Counted from the stretch's first letter, positions 1 to 8,593 are shown. The stretch: 64,000 nucleotides of DNA from JBNFVY01 sp049943335 (GCF_049943335.1 NZ_JBNFVY010000003.1:186001-250000); one strand, 5' to 3'. The notes: generated by a model not told the origin, from the letters alone. Translations and numbers: made by a program.

Positions 1-260
1 CTGGCTGATTTGTAGCGATTTTCGAACCGCAGCACCGGTTCCCCGCGCAGCACCTGTTCAAACGCCTTTTCGGACGGTTTGACATCATTGGGATGCAGAA
101 AATCCTGATAGGCGCGGCCCAACATGTCCTGCTCTGTCCAGCCCAGAACAGTGTGCCACGCCGGGTTCAGCGCCACGAACCGGCCTTGCCGGTCCAGGAT
201 GCACATCGGATCGGGGGACACCCGCCAGATCGCCGTGGCAACGTCTTGCTCATCTCGCAT
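1..260 (-). CDS. PAS domain signalling protein, N-terminal part (cut by window edge)
   Basis: The reading frame opens at an ATG at 260 and runs off the left edge without a stop, giving 86 residues. The visible part is a PAS fold: the stretch SPDPMCILDRQGRFVALNPA, then WHTVLGW, then DFLHPNDV, the usual PAS pattern with the HPxD loop. PAS domains sense ligands, redox state or light; at the N-terminus of a long protein they usually precede a histidine kinase, response regulator or GGDEF module, none of which is visible here. No clear Shine-Dalgarno sequence was seen, so a start further upstream cannot be excluded. The family is inferred from motif only. Confidence 0.7.
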   Translation of the reverse strand, partial: MRDEQDVATAIWRVSPDPMCILDRQGRFVALNPAWHTVLGWTEQDMLGRAYQDFLHPNDVKPSEKAFEQVLRGEPVLRFENRYKSA

Positions 261-805
261 GTCCGGGTCTCTTGTTCCCAACAACCGCAGATAGAATATC
301 ACGGAAATTTCACGTTGAATACTCATCTGGCAATCGAGGCGGCGATTTATCAGATCCGCTCGTCCACGGCGGGTCTGAACCGCGGTGCCATACATTTTGC
401 CCGACAGATGTCCGACGGCAATCCGACGCTGTGCAGACGGGATGCAGACAGGGTGCCGACGGGTTGCCAACGGGGGTGCGAATCGGATGGCGGGGGCAAT
501 GGCTGGCGGGGCAGGGGGGAGCGGAAGCGGCGCTGACCGGGGATGCAGCGCCGCTCCTATAGGGCACCTGCCAGAAATGGGATGAGGCGGCAGGGCCTAT
601 TTTCAGGGGTCGACAGGGGAACTGGATCAATACAGATCCCTGCCGACATCCGGTTGCCCGGGACCCGTTAAGACACTGAAATCACGGTGCTGCTCGGGTC
701 TATGCTCCTAGGCTAAAGCCACCACTCACGGAACAATCGCACTATGGTGTTTTACTTGACCTAAAGGAAGTCAGGGATTCCATACCTGACCAAAGGGTCA
801 TGTTT
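261..805. other. Intergenic region, no convincing gene
   Basis: About 545 bases between the PAS gene start and the end of the LuxR-type gene. The open frames here have no recognisable protein features. Positions 420-530 are G-rich with short imperfect repeats (GCAGACGGG, GCAGACAGGG, GCCGACGGG, GCCAACGGGG). A 6-bp inverted repeat, GTCAGG/CCTGAC, lies at 769-789, just after the luxR-type gene end on the minus strand; it lacks a T-tract. The region probably holds the PAS gene promoter, which I could not place. Confidence 0.5.
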
Positions 806-1549
806 TCACGCCTCCAAAACAAAGATCTGATTTTGTACCGCGGCTTTCAAAACAGCCTGCGCAGTGGTCTCGACGTCCAGTGCCTCGCGGGCCAGCCGCA
901 GGTGCTTTTCCACCGTCGCCGGCGTCAGCCCCATGATGATTGCGATATCCGCGGTGGTCTTGCCATCACCCACCCATTCCAGCACTTCGCGTTGGCGCGC
1001 GGTCAGTGTCTTGCGCTCGCCCCAATAGGGCAGGTTGATCAGCTTGAGATGGGCCATGTTGTTCATCACGATGATTTCACGCCCGTGGCGTTTCCAAACC
1101 GCATCCGCTTCGGCCTGGCTCATTCCGACCCGCGCTGTCAGGGCAATCGCGCCCTTGGAACGACTGGACAGATCGGGAAAGCTGATCGAATACCCCGCCG
1201 TTACACCATGCGATTTGTTGAACTCGAAAATCTTGCGTTCGCTGTCGGTCAGCATGTCTTCGTTCTCGGCGATCCAGCCCCAATGGCAGGCGCCGGTGTT
1301 GTGCAAGGCCCATTTGACCATGGGCGCCTGGAAATACAGGCCCTCGTCGATAAACGGTTTGAGATAGGCATCGCCGTGGTTTGACAGGATCAAGAGGTCT
1401 TCGCGATCGCCAAAACCCGTGGCCGTGCGATAGCGCGTGAACCCGTAGATCAATCGATCAAAGCCGTAACTTGCCATCTGTTTCACATGCAGATGCCACA
1501 CTTCTTCAATTGAACCGGCATCTGTCAGCCCCTCCAGATACGCAAGCAT
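806..1549 (-). CDS. LuxR-family transcriptional regulator (LuxR solo)
   Basis: A 247-residue regulator with an N-terminal autoinducer-binding-type domain (about 20-170) and a C-terminal LuxR/FixJ helix-turn-helix (about 180-240, core LTARQREVLEWVGDGKTTAD). I start it at 1549 because a strong GGGAGG sits 8 nt upstream; the open frame extends 16 codons further without a better ribosome site. No luxI-type synthase lies in the window. Where acyl-homoserine-lactone receptors normally carry an Asp-Pro pair (DP), this protein reads FQAPMVKW, so the conserved ligand-contacting Asp is missing. That fits a roseobacter LuxR subgroup of unknown ligand. Target genes cannot be read from the sequence. Confidence 0.88.
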   Translation of the reverse strand: MLAYLEGLTDAGSIEEVWHLHVKQMASYGFDRLIYGFTRYRTATGFGDREDLLILSNHGDAYLKPFIDEGLYFQAPMVKWALHNTGACHWGWIAENEDMLTDSERKIFEFNKSHGVTAGYSISFPDLSSRSKGAIALTARVGMSQAEADAVWKRHGREIIVMNNMAHLKLINLPYWGERKTLTARQREVLEWVGDGKTTADIAIIMGLTPATVEKHLRLAREALDVETTAQAVLKAAVQNQIFVLEA

Positions 1550-2342
1550 GTTCGAACCTCCCTTTTTTCGCACAGCTCTTTGATGCACCCGGTCCACAAA
1601 CCTGGTGCTGACGCAGCGGAAAGACCGCCAGAACGAATTAGTCCCATTTCCCCAACCGGCCCCAAACTGTGCGCTCAGCGAGGCTCACCTCAGTTGTTGC
1701 ACCTTGGCCGGCAGGTGGATTAGGGGGAAAAAAACGCGCGCTAACTCACTTTTCGCAACCAAAGCGTTTTGGTAGATGCATGTCAACAATCAAAGGTTTA
1801 ACACTGGCCAGTCAATTCGCGTCAGGCGCCCAACAGATTTGGCCGAATTTTCAGTCCTTTAAGTCATTTGAGCGGCCCAATTGCATGTTTTTTGTGATCA
1901 CTCGCACGTTACAATCTACCACATTACGTTACGTCACTATATACCTTTGTGCGGCTCGCACCGAAGCCCATAAAAGTGCCGCGGAAATAGGCATATTGTG
2001 CCAACAGTGGGAACTGAAATCGGGTAACACTGGGTTCTGTGAAAGACCCAGACGATCTATCCAACCAGACTTGTTACTGCGATTAGCGCGGTAAACTGCA
2101 AATGCTATTCACCCGGCGTCATATCGTAAAGGTAACATAATACTGATTATCAGACTATGGGTATAGATCTGGTGCCGCGACGCCAAGATCACAATGGCCC
2201 GCTGCCAATTGGGACAACCTAATTGGTCCCAAGCGTGTCGATCTGCCTATGTGTGGCGCATTATGCATTATAATCACACCCGCGTATCACCATGATCCGC
2301 CTGCGACCGTGTTCGCATGATTTCGCCGTCCCGTCGATCCGA
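1550..2342. other. Long AT-richer intergenic region upstream of the LuxR-type gene
   Basis: Nearly 800 bases between the luxR-type start and the end of the histidine kinase gene. The base composition is visibly more AT-rich than the surroundings between 1740 and 2290. The longest open frame (about 141 codons at 1669-2094) has a composition unlike a real protein and no good ribosome site. The only structured element I see is an inverted repeat at 2209-2232, listed separately. Long leaders, a small RNA or a decayed gene are all possible. Confidence 0.45.
2209..2232. promoter_or_regulatory. Operator-like inverted repeat
   Basis: Perfect 7-bp arms TTGGGAC (2209-2215) and GTCCCAA (2226-2232) with a 10-bp spacer. 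A second overlapping pair, CCAATT/AATTGG (2205-2210 and 2221-2226), lies in the same place. There is no T-tract on either side, so it resembles a protein-binding site more than a terminator. It is about 110 bp past the kinase stop and 660 bp upstream of the luxR-type start, so its target is unclear. Confidence 0.35.
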
Positions 2343-3377
2343 TCACATGTCGTGCGGCAAAAGAACCGTCATGCAGGTGCCCTTGCCGGGGTGGCTTTCG
2401 ATCCGCAGGCGACCCCGATGGCGGTTGACGATGTGTTTTACGATCGCCAATCCAAGTCCGGTCCCACCCATCTCGCGCGAGCGGTGCCCGTCGACCCGGT
2501 AGAACCGTTCCGTCAGGCGGGGAATGTGGTGCGTATCGATCCCCTCGCCCTGGTCCGCGACATCGATCTGGATCGCGGGAATGCGCAAGGACGGGTCATG
2601 ATCGTGTTCGGTCACGCAAACCGTCACGATACCGCCTGCCCCACCATATTTGATGCCGTTTTCGATCAGGTTGACGAACACCTGTTGCAGCTGGTCGGTG
2701 TCGCCCAGCGTGTGAACCGGTGCGCCGGGTGCTTCGATTACCACTTCGACGCCGTTGGATTTGGCCAAGGGGCGTAGCGCCGAAACGGCCGAACCGATCA
2801 GTCCGGTCACGTCGACCTGGCTGGTGGGACGCAGACGTTCCTGGCTTTCCACCCGGCTCAGGCTGAGCAAGTCCGACACCAGCCGGTTCATCCGTCCGGC
2901 CTCGCGGTCCATGATTTCAAGAAAGCGCTCGCGCGCCGCCGCATCGTCCTTGGCCGGTCCGCGCAGAGTTTCGATGAACCCACTCATCGCGGTAAGCGGC
3001 GTGCGCAGTTCGTGGCTGACATTTGCTACGAAATCACGGCGCATCTGCACGGCATCCTGCAGCTGGGACTGGTCTTCGAAACTGACCACCACCATGCCGT
3101 CCACCGGGACCGCGCGCACGTCGAACACGCTCTCGCGCCCGGCGTCCTTGCGCAAGGTGATCTGCGTCTGGCTTGGTTCAGACAGGCGCAGAGCGGTTTC
3201 GATACAGTCCAGCAGCAGCGGTGTGCGCAGCATGGTCACATAGTGGCGCCCGTCCAGGCCTGCGCCGAAAATCGTGGTGGCGCGCTCATTGGCTGCCACG
3301 ATCCTTTCGCCGGAATTGATCACGATCAACGGCATGGGAATCGCCGACAGAAAATTGGAAACCAACGCTGGCGACAC
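2343..3377 (-). CDS. PhoR-like sensor histidine kinase, soluble
   Basis: A 344-residue kinase with an N-terminal PAS domain (about 8-105), a HisKA dimerisation domain with the H-box VSHELRTPLTAM (phosphorylated His122), and a HATPase_c domain with an N-box (NLIENGIKYG), G1 (DQGEGID) and G2 (GGTGLGLAIVKH). It resembles PhoR of the phosphate-starvation system but has no membrane span, as in other Rhodobacteraceae PhoR proteins. The start is GTG at 3377, supported by AAGGAG about 9 nt upstream. No pst transporter, phoU or phoB gene adjoins it, which is unusual for phoR, so partner and stimulus remain inferred. Confidence 0.82.
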   Translation of the reverse strand: MSPALVSNFLSAIPMPLIVINSGERIVAANERATTIFGAGLDGRHYVTMLRTPLLLDCIETALRLSEPSQTQITLRKDAGRESVFDVRAVPVDGMVVVSFEDQSQLQDAVQMRRDFVANVSHELRTPLTAMSGFIETLRGPAKDDAAARERFLEIMDREAGRMNRLVSDLLSLSRVESQERLRPTSQVDVTGLIGSAVSALRPLAKSNGVEVVIEAPGAPVHTLGDTDQLQQVFVNLIENGIKYGGAGGIVTVCVTEHDHDPSLRIPAIQIDVADQGEGIDTHHIPRLTERFYRVDGHRSREMGGTGLGLAIVKHIVNRHRGRLRIESHPGKGTCMTVLLPHDM

Positions 3378-3668
3378 GGTCTTAATCTCCTTTGGGCTGG
3401 CCCAGTCTTAACGGCGGTGTGGATGAAGATGCCAGCGCCGTCTATATTTCGAACTGCATTCCGTCCCAGATCCGGCTTGCATGCACGCCAAATGAAACAA
3501 CCGCGTGACAGGCAGGGTTTCTGCCCAATTTCATGAGAATCGTTATCGCAAAATGCAAACCAAGTTAAGAAAAGCCTTGCACATTGCGCCAAATGTTCGC
3601 TTCTATGGGGTCCACGGCGGTTGGAAATCAACCTCTGGTGACCGGTGGAATGGAACGAAGGGCAGATA

Positions 3669-4082
3669 ATGTTCTGCTTTAAAGACGATGATATTGTCGA
3701 TTTGTCGGCTGTGCGCTCGCAAAGAAACAAGGGGCTGGGACCGCGGGTACTGGCTGTGGGGGATGTAACCGGCTGGCGGCGCAGTAATCGCGCCTTTCCA
3801 CAAAGCCAATCTGTGGCGCTGGCCGATTTCTATGAGATCGACGCAGCGCTCCTGGATATGATCCGACCAGAATTTGTTCTGTCGCCCGCAATCTGTGCGC
3901 AGTTCGATTGCCTGGACCTGGCGGCTGTTTTGCACGCGGCAGGGTTCAAAGGCATGTTTCGTGCGCTAACCGGTCAGTTGCCTGCGCCCGATATTATCCG
4001 GCGTGAGGTCGCGGCCTGTTATCCCGGACTTGATTTCGATTTTCTTGACAGTGCGCGACTGGCACCGATGATGACGGTCTGA
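3669..4082 (+). CDS. Conserved hypothetical protein, possibly a degenerate receiver-like domain
   Basis: A 137-residue protein starting at ATG 3669 with GAAGGG about 8 nt upstream; an in-frame ATG at 3645 has no such site. I do not recognise a named family. The sequence has alternating hydrophobic segments such as PEFVLSPAICAQFDCLDLAA followed by AGFKGMFRAL, resembling the beta4-alpha4-beta5 part of a response-regulator receiver, but no phosphorylatable Asp pattern is evident. There is no signal peptide or membrane span. It is divergent from the PhoR-like kinase and convergent with the carbonic anhydrase gene. Function unknown. Confidence 0.7.
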   Translation: MFCFKDDDIVDLSAVRSQRNKGLGPRVLAVGDVTGWRRSNRAFPQSQSVALADFYEIDAALLDMIRPEFVLSPAICAQFDCLDLAAVLHAAGFKGMFRALTGQLPAPDIIRREVAACYPGLDFDFLDSARLAPMMTV

Positions 4083-4085
4083 CGC

Positions 4086-4616
4086 TTAATCAAGCGCTTT
4101 CAGATCGTCGCGGTAGCGCTGCATGTTTTTCTGATAATTCTGCGCCCCGGCGGCGACACGCGCGGCTTGCTCGGGCGACATCTGTTTGACCACCTTGCCC
4201 GGCGCGCCCATCACCACGGCACCTTCTGGAATTTCCTTGCCTTCGGTTACCAAGGCCCCTGCCCCGATCAAGGCGTTTTTACCAATGACGGCGCCGTTCA
4301 AAATCGTCGCCCCCATGCCGATCAACGCGCCATCGCCAATCGTGCAGCCGTGCAGCATGGCCTTGTGACCGATCGTGCAGTTTTCCCCGATGGTCAGCGG
4401 AAAACCCATATCCGTGTGCAGCACGCAGTTTTCCTGGATATTGCTGCCTCGGCCCACGTGGATGACTTCGTTGTCGCCCCGCAACGTGCTGCCGAACCAG
4501 ACCGACGTGGCCGCCTCCAACACGACCTTGCCGATCACATGGGCGCCGGGAGCGACCCAGTAATCACCGTTTTCGGGCAGGACGGGGGCGTGATCGCCAA
4601 GGGCATAGAGCGTCAT
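4086..4616 (-). CDS. Gamma-class carbonic anhydrase family protein (YrdA/PaaY-like)
   Basis: A 176-residue left-handed beta-helix protein with hexapeptide repeats across most of its length (for example IGENCTIGHKAMLHGCTIG) and the His residues used for zinc in gamma carbonic anhydrases (ENCVLHTD and GHKAMLHG). Members hydrate CO2 or serve as metal-binding trimers, and many have unknown substrates. The start overlaps the gmk stop by 4 nt (ATGA), so translation is probably coupled in yicC-gmk-this gene. It acts in the cytoplasm. Enzymatic activity is a family-based assumption, because many homologues test inactive. Confidence 0.88.
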   Translation of the reverse strand: MTLYALGDHAPVLPENGDYWVAPGAHVIGKVVLEAATSVWFGSTLRGDNEVIHVGRGSNIQENCVLHTDMGFPLTIGENCTIGHKAMLHGCTIGDGALIGMGATILNGAVIGKNALIGAGALVTEGKEIPEGAVVMGAPGKVVKQMSPEQAARVAAGAQNYQKNMQRYRDDLKALD

Positions 4617-5254
4617 CGGGTCTCCTCGAATTCTGATTGCAGGGCACGCGCGTGGTCAATCAGGCTGGGCTGTTGAATACGGCGCAACCGGGTGGCTTCG
4701 ATGATTGTACGCAGTTGCACCTCGGTCTGGTCAAGATCGTTGTTGATCAGCACAAAGTCATAAGCATCCCAGTGGCTGATTTCATCCCAGCTACGCTGCA
4801 TGCGCCGATTGATCGTCTCTTCGCTGTCCTGGCCGCGGCTGATGAGGCGCCGGTTCAATTCCTTGATCGACGGGGGCAACAGAAAGATCGACAGCGTGTG
4901 CTTGGCCAGATCCGAGTTGCGGATTTGTTGTGCGCCCTGCCAGTCGATATCGAACAGCACATCCTGCCCCTGCCCGATCGCCTCTTCCACCGCCGCTTTG
5001 GGCGAGCCATAGAAATTGCCGAACACATGGGCGTGCTCCAGCATGCCGCCCTGGGCCACCTGGGCTTTGAAGTCGCTTTCCGAGACAAAGAAATAGTCCT
5101 TGCCGTCCACTTCGCCCTGGCGTGGAGCGCGCGTGGTGGCCGAAACCGAAAACCGGATCGACGGGTCCCAATCGCGCAAGCGCCGCGCCAGTGTGGATTT
5201 CCCTGCACCCGAAGGCGAAGACAAGATGATGAGAAGGCCGCGCCGGTCCGCCAT
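4613..5254 (-). CDS. gmk: Guanylate kinase
   Basis: A 213-residue enzyme that phosphorylates GMP to GDP using ATP, essential for GTP and dGTP supply. The P-loop is SSPSGAGKSTLARRL near the N-terminus, followed by the GMP-binding stretch with RAPRQGEVDGKDYFF and the lid region. ATG 5254 is chosen because GGAG lies 7 nt upstream; a GTG at 5260 would overlap the yicC stop. Its place between yicC and the gamma carbonic anhydrase gene is common in alphaproteobacteria. Length matches the family. Confidence 0.96.
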   Translation of the reverse strand: MADRRGLLIILSSPSGAGKSTLARRLRDWDPSIRFSVSATTRAPRQGEVDGKDYFFVSESDFKAQVAQGGMLEHAHVFGNFYGSPKAAVEEAIGQGQDVLFDIDWQGAQQIRNSDLAKHTLSIFLLPPSIKELNRRLISRGQDSEETINRRMQRSWDEISHWDAYDFVLINNDLDQTEVQLRTIIEATRLRRIQQPSLIDHARALQSEFEETR

Positions 5255-5256
5255 GA

Positions 5257-6165
5257 TCACTCCACGTTCTGCACTTGCTCGCGCATCTGGTCGATCACGT
5301 GCTTGAGGTCAAGCCCTATCGCGGTCAAATCCGGTGCCCCGGCCTTCGAGCACAGAGTGTTGGCCTCGCGGTTGAACTCTTGCATCAGGAAATCCAACTT
5401 GCGCCCAACTGGCCCCCCCTGCTCTAGCAGCGCGCGCGCGCTGGCCACATGAGTGCGCAGGCGATCCACCTCTTCGGTGACGTCCGCCTTGACCGCCAAT
5501 AGCGCCAACTCCTGCGCCACGCGGTCGGGGTCGGCATCAACTGCGCCCATGATGCGCGCCAGGTTCTCCTTGATCGTCTCGCCCATCCGCGCGGTGCGGG
5601 TCCGGGCCATTTCGGCGGCGCGTTCGGTCAGCTCGGCCATTTCGTCCAGCTGTCGGTCCAAAACACCCCGCAGGGCTGCCCCTTCGGATTCGCGCATATG
5701 GTTAAATTCGTCGAACAAACGGGGCAATTGGGACCGGATTTGCACCTGCAGCGACATATTGTCGTCACCATCGGCAGGGGTTTCGACCACCCCGGAAATG
5801 GTTAAGATTTGGGCCGCGCTGGTCGGTGCAAGCTGGACACCGGCCACCCGCGCCGCCGCTTCGACAGCGCGAATGCGATCCAGCGCGGTTGTCATGCCGG
5901 TTTCGCTGATCACGCCGACGCGGTTGCGGGTCGATCGATTGACGCGCAAAGACACGGTGACGCTGCCACGCCTTATTTTCTTGGGAATTTCGGCCCTGAC
6001 GAACGGCTCTAAACCGTCCATCCAGTCCGGCAGTCGAAGCCGGATATCCAACCCTTTGCCGTTGACCGCGCGCATTTCCCAGACCCAATCCGCCCGATCA
6101 TCCTGCCCGGAAACGCTGGCGAACCCTGTCATCGATCTGATCTTCGGCACGTTAACCATTTCCAT
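5257..6165 (-). CDS. yicC: YicC/YloC family endoribonuclease
   Basis: A 302-residue protein with the family hallmark RSMTGFASVSGQ at the N-terminus and the conserved C-terminal DUF1732 block ending RKLDFLMQEFNREANTLCSK. YicC proteins are RNA-binding endoribonucleases that affect small-RNA stability. Starts at ATG 6165, ATG 6159 and GTG 6150 are all possible; most homologues begin very close to the RSMTGFA motif, so the true start may be one of the inner codons. It is first in the yicC-gmk-carbonic anhydrase operon and divergent from a PAS protein gene. Confidence 0.93.
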   Translation of the reverse strand: MEMVNVPKIRSMTGFASVSGQDDRADWVWEMRAVNGKGLDIRLRLPDWMDGLEPFVRAEIPKKIRRGSVTVSLRVNRSTRNRVGVISETGMTTALDRIRAVEAAARVAGVQLAPTSAAQILTISGVVETPADGDDNMSLQVQIRSQLPRLFDEFNHMRESEGAALRGVLDRQLDEMAELTERAAEMARTRTARMGETIKENLARIMGAVDADPDRVAQELALLAVKADVTEEVDRLRTHVASARALLEQGGPVGRKLDFLMQEFNREANTLCSKAGAPDLTAIGLDLKHVIDQMREQVQNVE

Positions 6166-6200
6166 TGAATTTTTCCCAAATGGGGCAGAGTTGTGGCATA

Positions 6201-6225
6201 TTAAGGTCTGAGTAAGGTTCCTTAC
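6201..6225. promoter_or_regulatory. Palindrome and possible CtrA half-match in a divergent promoter
   Basis: Between yicC and the PAS gene, GTAAGG-TT-CCTTAC (6212-6225) forms a 6-bp inverted repeat. Overlapping it, TTAA-N7-GTAA (6201-6215) differs by one base from the CtrA consensus TTAA-N7-TTAA. Either could be regulatory. A one-mismatch match to an 8-base motif in an AT-rich gap is weak on its own. Confidence 0.3.
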
Positions 6226-6281
6226 GCTATTCGTTAACAGACGCGGCTCTGGGCAGCAATTCAGAGAGCTACGTCAAGCAA

Positions 6282-7040
6282 GTGGTGATCGACGTGACAA
6301 TCGAGTACGTTCGTGGCGAAAACATCGTGTCTCTTCAACCTCGCAGGTCCGAGATGATCTATCCGGCACTGAGTCAAGTAGAAGCATACTGGAACGGGTT
6401 GCGGAACGGCCGTCCGGTTCCCGCGCGCTCGGAAATCGACCCGCGCGGCATGAATGAGGCGTTGGAATACGCGTTCATCCTCGAACGGATCGCCACCGGA
6501 ATTGCCCGCTTCAGACTCGCCGGGATGCACCTGTCGGACCTGATGGGCATGGAGGTCCGCGGCATGCCGTTGACTTCGATGTTCGTACCCGAAAGCCGCG
6601 GCGATCTGTCCAAGGCGCTGGAAGCCGTGTTCGAAACCCCGCAAGTCACACGCATTTCGCTACGCGGCGAACGGGGCGTGGGGCGCGCCGCACTGGACGC
6701 TGAATTGCTGTTGTGCCCACTGAAGAGCGATCTTGGCGATGTGAACCGTGCGCTCGGCTGCCTTCAGTCGCGCGGTGACATTGGTCGCCAACCGCGCCGC
6801 TTTCAGATTGTCGATATCGCGACCAGCCCGATTATCTCGGATGGTCCGGTCGTGACGGCGCCGATGCCCGGCGCCCGCCCCACCGCAAAGACGCCGGTGC
6901 CCCCCGGATTTGCCGAAGCCAAAGCGGCCTATGAGGCGCAAGCCAAAAACGATGGGCCCAAGAAACCGACCATTTCAATTACCGAAGGCCGCGATGGCAA
7001 ACCGCGTCCGGCCCTGCGTCTGATCAAGTCCGACGACTGA
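6282..7040 (+). CDS. Single PAS-domain protein (PAS_5 type)
   Basis: A 252-residue cytoplasmic protein whose first about 170 residues match the alphaproteobacterial PAS_5 family (PALSQVEAYWNGLRNGRPVP, then RSEIDPRGMNEALEYAFILE, then RFRLAGMHLSDLMGMEVRGM). The C-terminal 80 residues are proline- and lysine-rich and probably unstructured, ending with PRPALRLIKSDD. No kinase or output domain is attached, so it likely acts by protein contact. The start is uncertain: GTG codons at 6282, 6285 and 6294 and an ATG at 6354 are all in frame, with no clear ribosome site. A terminator follows at 7178. Confidence 0.78.
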   Translation: MVIDVTIEYVRGENIVSLQPRRSEMIYPALSQVEAYWNGLRNGRPVPARSEIDPRGMNEALEYAFILERIATGIARFRLAGMHLSDLMGMEVRGMPLTSMFVPESRGDLSKALEAVFETPQVTRISLRGERGVGRAALDAELLLCPLKSDLGDVNRALGCLQSRGDIGRQPRRFQIVDIATSPIISDGPVVTAPMPGARPTAKTPVPPGFAEAKAAYEAQAKNDGPKKPTISITEGRDGKPRPALRLIKSDD

Positions 7041-7177
7041 TATTTGCCCGCGCAAAACGCCGGGATATCTGACATTTCGAAATCCATGCGGCTTCGTGAG
7101 TGACCGCTGGACACCGCGCTGCCAATTATGTGAGAGCAAGCGGCAGCGCTCATTTAAGCTATTGATTTTATAATGAA

Positions 7178-7211
7178 AGAGCCGGGCGCAACACGCCCGG
7201 CTCTATTTTTT
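7178..7211. terminator. Bidirectional rho-independent terminator
   Basis: An 11-bp perfect GC-rich stem AGAGCCGGGCG/CGCCCGGCTCT (7178-7188 and 7194-7204) with a 5-nt loop, followed on the plus strand by ATTTTTT. The minus-strand side is followed by TTTCATTATA. It lies between the convergent PAS gene and the DAHP synthase gene and can serve both. Confidence 0.85.
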
Positions 7212-7225
7212 GGTGCGACCCGGCG

Positions 7226-8593
7226 TCAGACAGCTTTGGCGGTCTGTGCCTCGTGCACCTTGCTGAGTTCTTCGGCCACCAGGAACGCCAATTCCAGCGA
7301 CTGGCTGGCGTTCAGGCGCGGATCACAGGCGGTGTGATACCGACTCGACAGATCTTCGTCTGTCACGGCGCGCACGCCGCCGGTGCATTCGGTCACGTCC
7401 TTGCCGGTCATTTCGAAATGGACGCCGCCAGGGATTGTCCCTTCCGCCTTGTGGATGGCGAAAAATTCCTGCACCTCGCGCAGCACGCTGTCAAACGGCC
7501 GGGTCTTGTAACCCGAAGCGGATTTGATCGTGTTACCATGCATGGGATCGCAGGACCAGACCACGTTGGCACCTTCGGCCTGAACCGTCTTAATCAGACG
7601 CGGCAGATGATCGCCCACCTGCCCGGCCCCGAACCGCGCGATCAGCGTCAGGCGCCCCGGATCGTTCTTTGGGTTCAGCTTGGACATCAACACCTTGAGA
7701 TCGTCGCCGGTCGTGCTTGGCCCGCACTTCAGACCAATCGGGTTCTGGATTCCGCGGCAGAATTCCACATGCGCGCCATCCGGTTGACGGGTGCGATCCC
7801 CGATCCAAACCATGTGGCCCGAGCCGGCGATCGTCGCGCCAGAGGTCGAATCAACCCGCGTCAGTGCTTCTTCGTATTCCAACAGAAGGGCTTCGTGGCT
7901 GGTGTAGAAATCGACGGTCTGAAGATCGGGGCTGTGATCCCCGGTCATGCCTGCGGCCTTCATGAAATCCAGCGCATCCTGGATCCGGCTGGCCATGTCC
8001 CGGTATTTTTCGGCTTCGTCGGATTCCGTGAAACCCAAAGTCCAGGCATGCACCCGGTGAATATCGGCAAAGCCCCCTTTTGAAAAGGCGCGCAGCAGGT
8101 TCAGCGACGCCGCCGCCTGCGTATAGGCCTGCAGCATGCGCCTAGGGTCGGGCACACGGCTGGCTTTGTCGAAATCAAACCCGTTAATGATGTCACCGCG
8201 GTAACTGGGCAGTTCCAGCCCGTCGACGGTTTCGGTGGGCGCACTGCGCGGCTTGGCGAATTGACCCGCCATGCGGCCGACCTTGACCACGGGGACCTTG
8301 GCACCAAAGGTCAGCACCATTGCCATCTGCAACATCACCTTGAATGTATCGCGAATGGTGTCGGCGCCGAATTCGGAAAAACTCTCGGCGCAATCCCCGC
8401 CTTGCAACAAGAATGCCTCGCCTCGGGCGACCTTGGCCAATTCGTTGCGCAAGGTGCGCGCTTCCCCGGCAAAGACCAGCGGCGGATACTTGGCAAGTTG
8501 ACCTTCGACAGCCGACAGCGCCTTGGCGTCGGTGTAGTCGGGCATCTGGATCCGTGGCTTGGTTCTCCAGCTGGATTTGGACCACTCAGTCAT
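7226..8593 (-). CDS. aroG: Class II 3-deoxy-7-phosphoheptulonate (DAHP) synthase
   Basis: A 455-residue enzyme condensing phosphoenolpyruvate with erythrose 4-phosphate in the first step of the shikimate pathway. It is the long plant and actinobacterial class II type: FLLQGGDCAESFSEF near residue 62, KVGRMAGQFAKPRS, WIGDRTRQPDGAHVEF, GIQNPIGLKCGP and CDPMHGNT are all diagnostic. ATG 8593 has GGAGAGCAAC directly upstream. Class II is the usual form in Rhodobacteraceae. It ends at the terminator at 7178. aroK and aroB are encoded 49 kb away in the same window. Confidence 0.96.
   Translation of the reverse strand: MTEWSKSSWRTKPRIQMPDYTDAKALSAVEGQLAKYPPLVFAGEARTLRNELAKVARGEAFLLQGGDCAESFSEFGADTIRDTFKVMLQMAMVLTFGAKVPVVKVGRMAGQFAKPRSAPTETVDGLELPSYRGDIINGFDFDKASRVPDPRRMLQAYTQAAASLNLLRAFSKGGFADIHRVHAWTLGFTESDEAEKYRDMASRIQDALDFMKAAGMTGDHSPDLQTVDFYTSHEALLLEYEEALTRVDSTSGATIAGSGHMVWIGDRTRQPDGAHVEFCRGIQNPIGLKCGPSTTGDDLKVLMSKLNPKNDPGRLTLIARFGAGQVGDHLPRLIKTVQAEGANVVWSCDPMHGNTIKSASGYKTRPFDSVLREVQEFFAIHKAEGTIPGGVHFEMTGKDVTECTGGVRAVTDEDLSSRYHTACDPRLNASQSLELAFLVAEELSKVHEAQTAKAV

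Noticed and set aside
420..530. G-rich imperfect repeats downstream of the LuxR-type gene
   Set aside because: Unit length and sequence drift too much to call a tandem repeat, and G-runs are irregular, so a quadruplex or functional claim is not supported.
1669..2094. A 141-codon open frame in the long intergenic region upstream of the LuxR-type gene
   Set aside because: No ribosome site, residue composition unlike the neighbouring genes, no domain pattern, and it lies in AT-richer DNA that looks non-coding.
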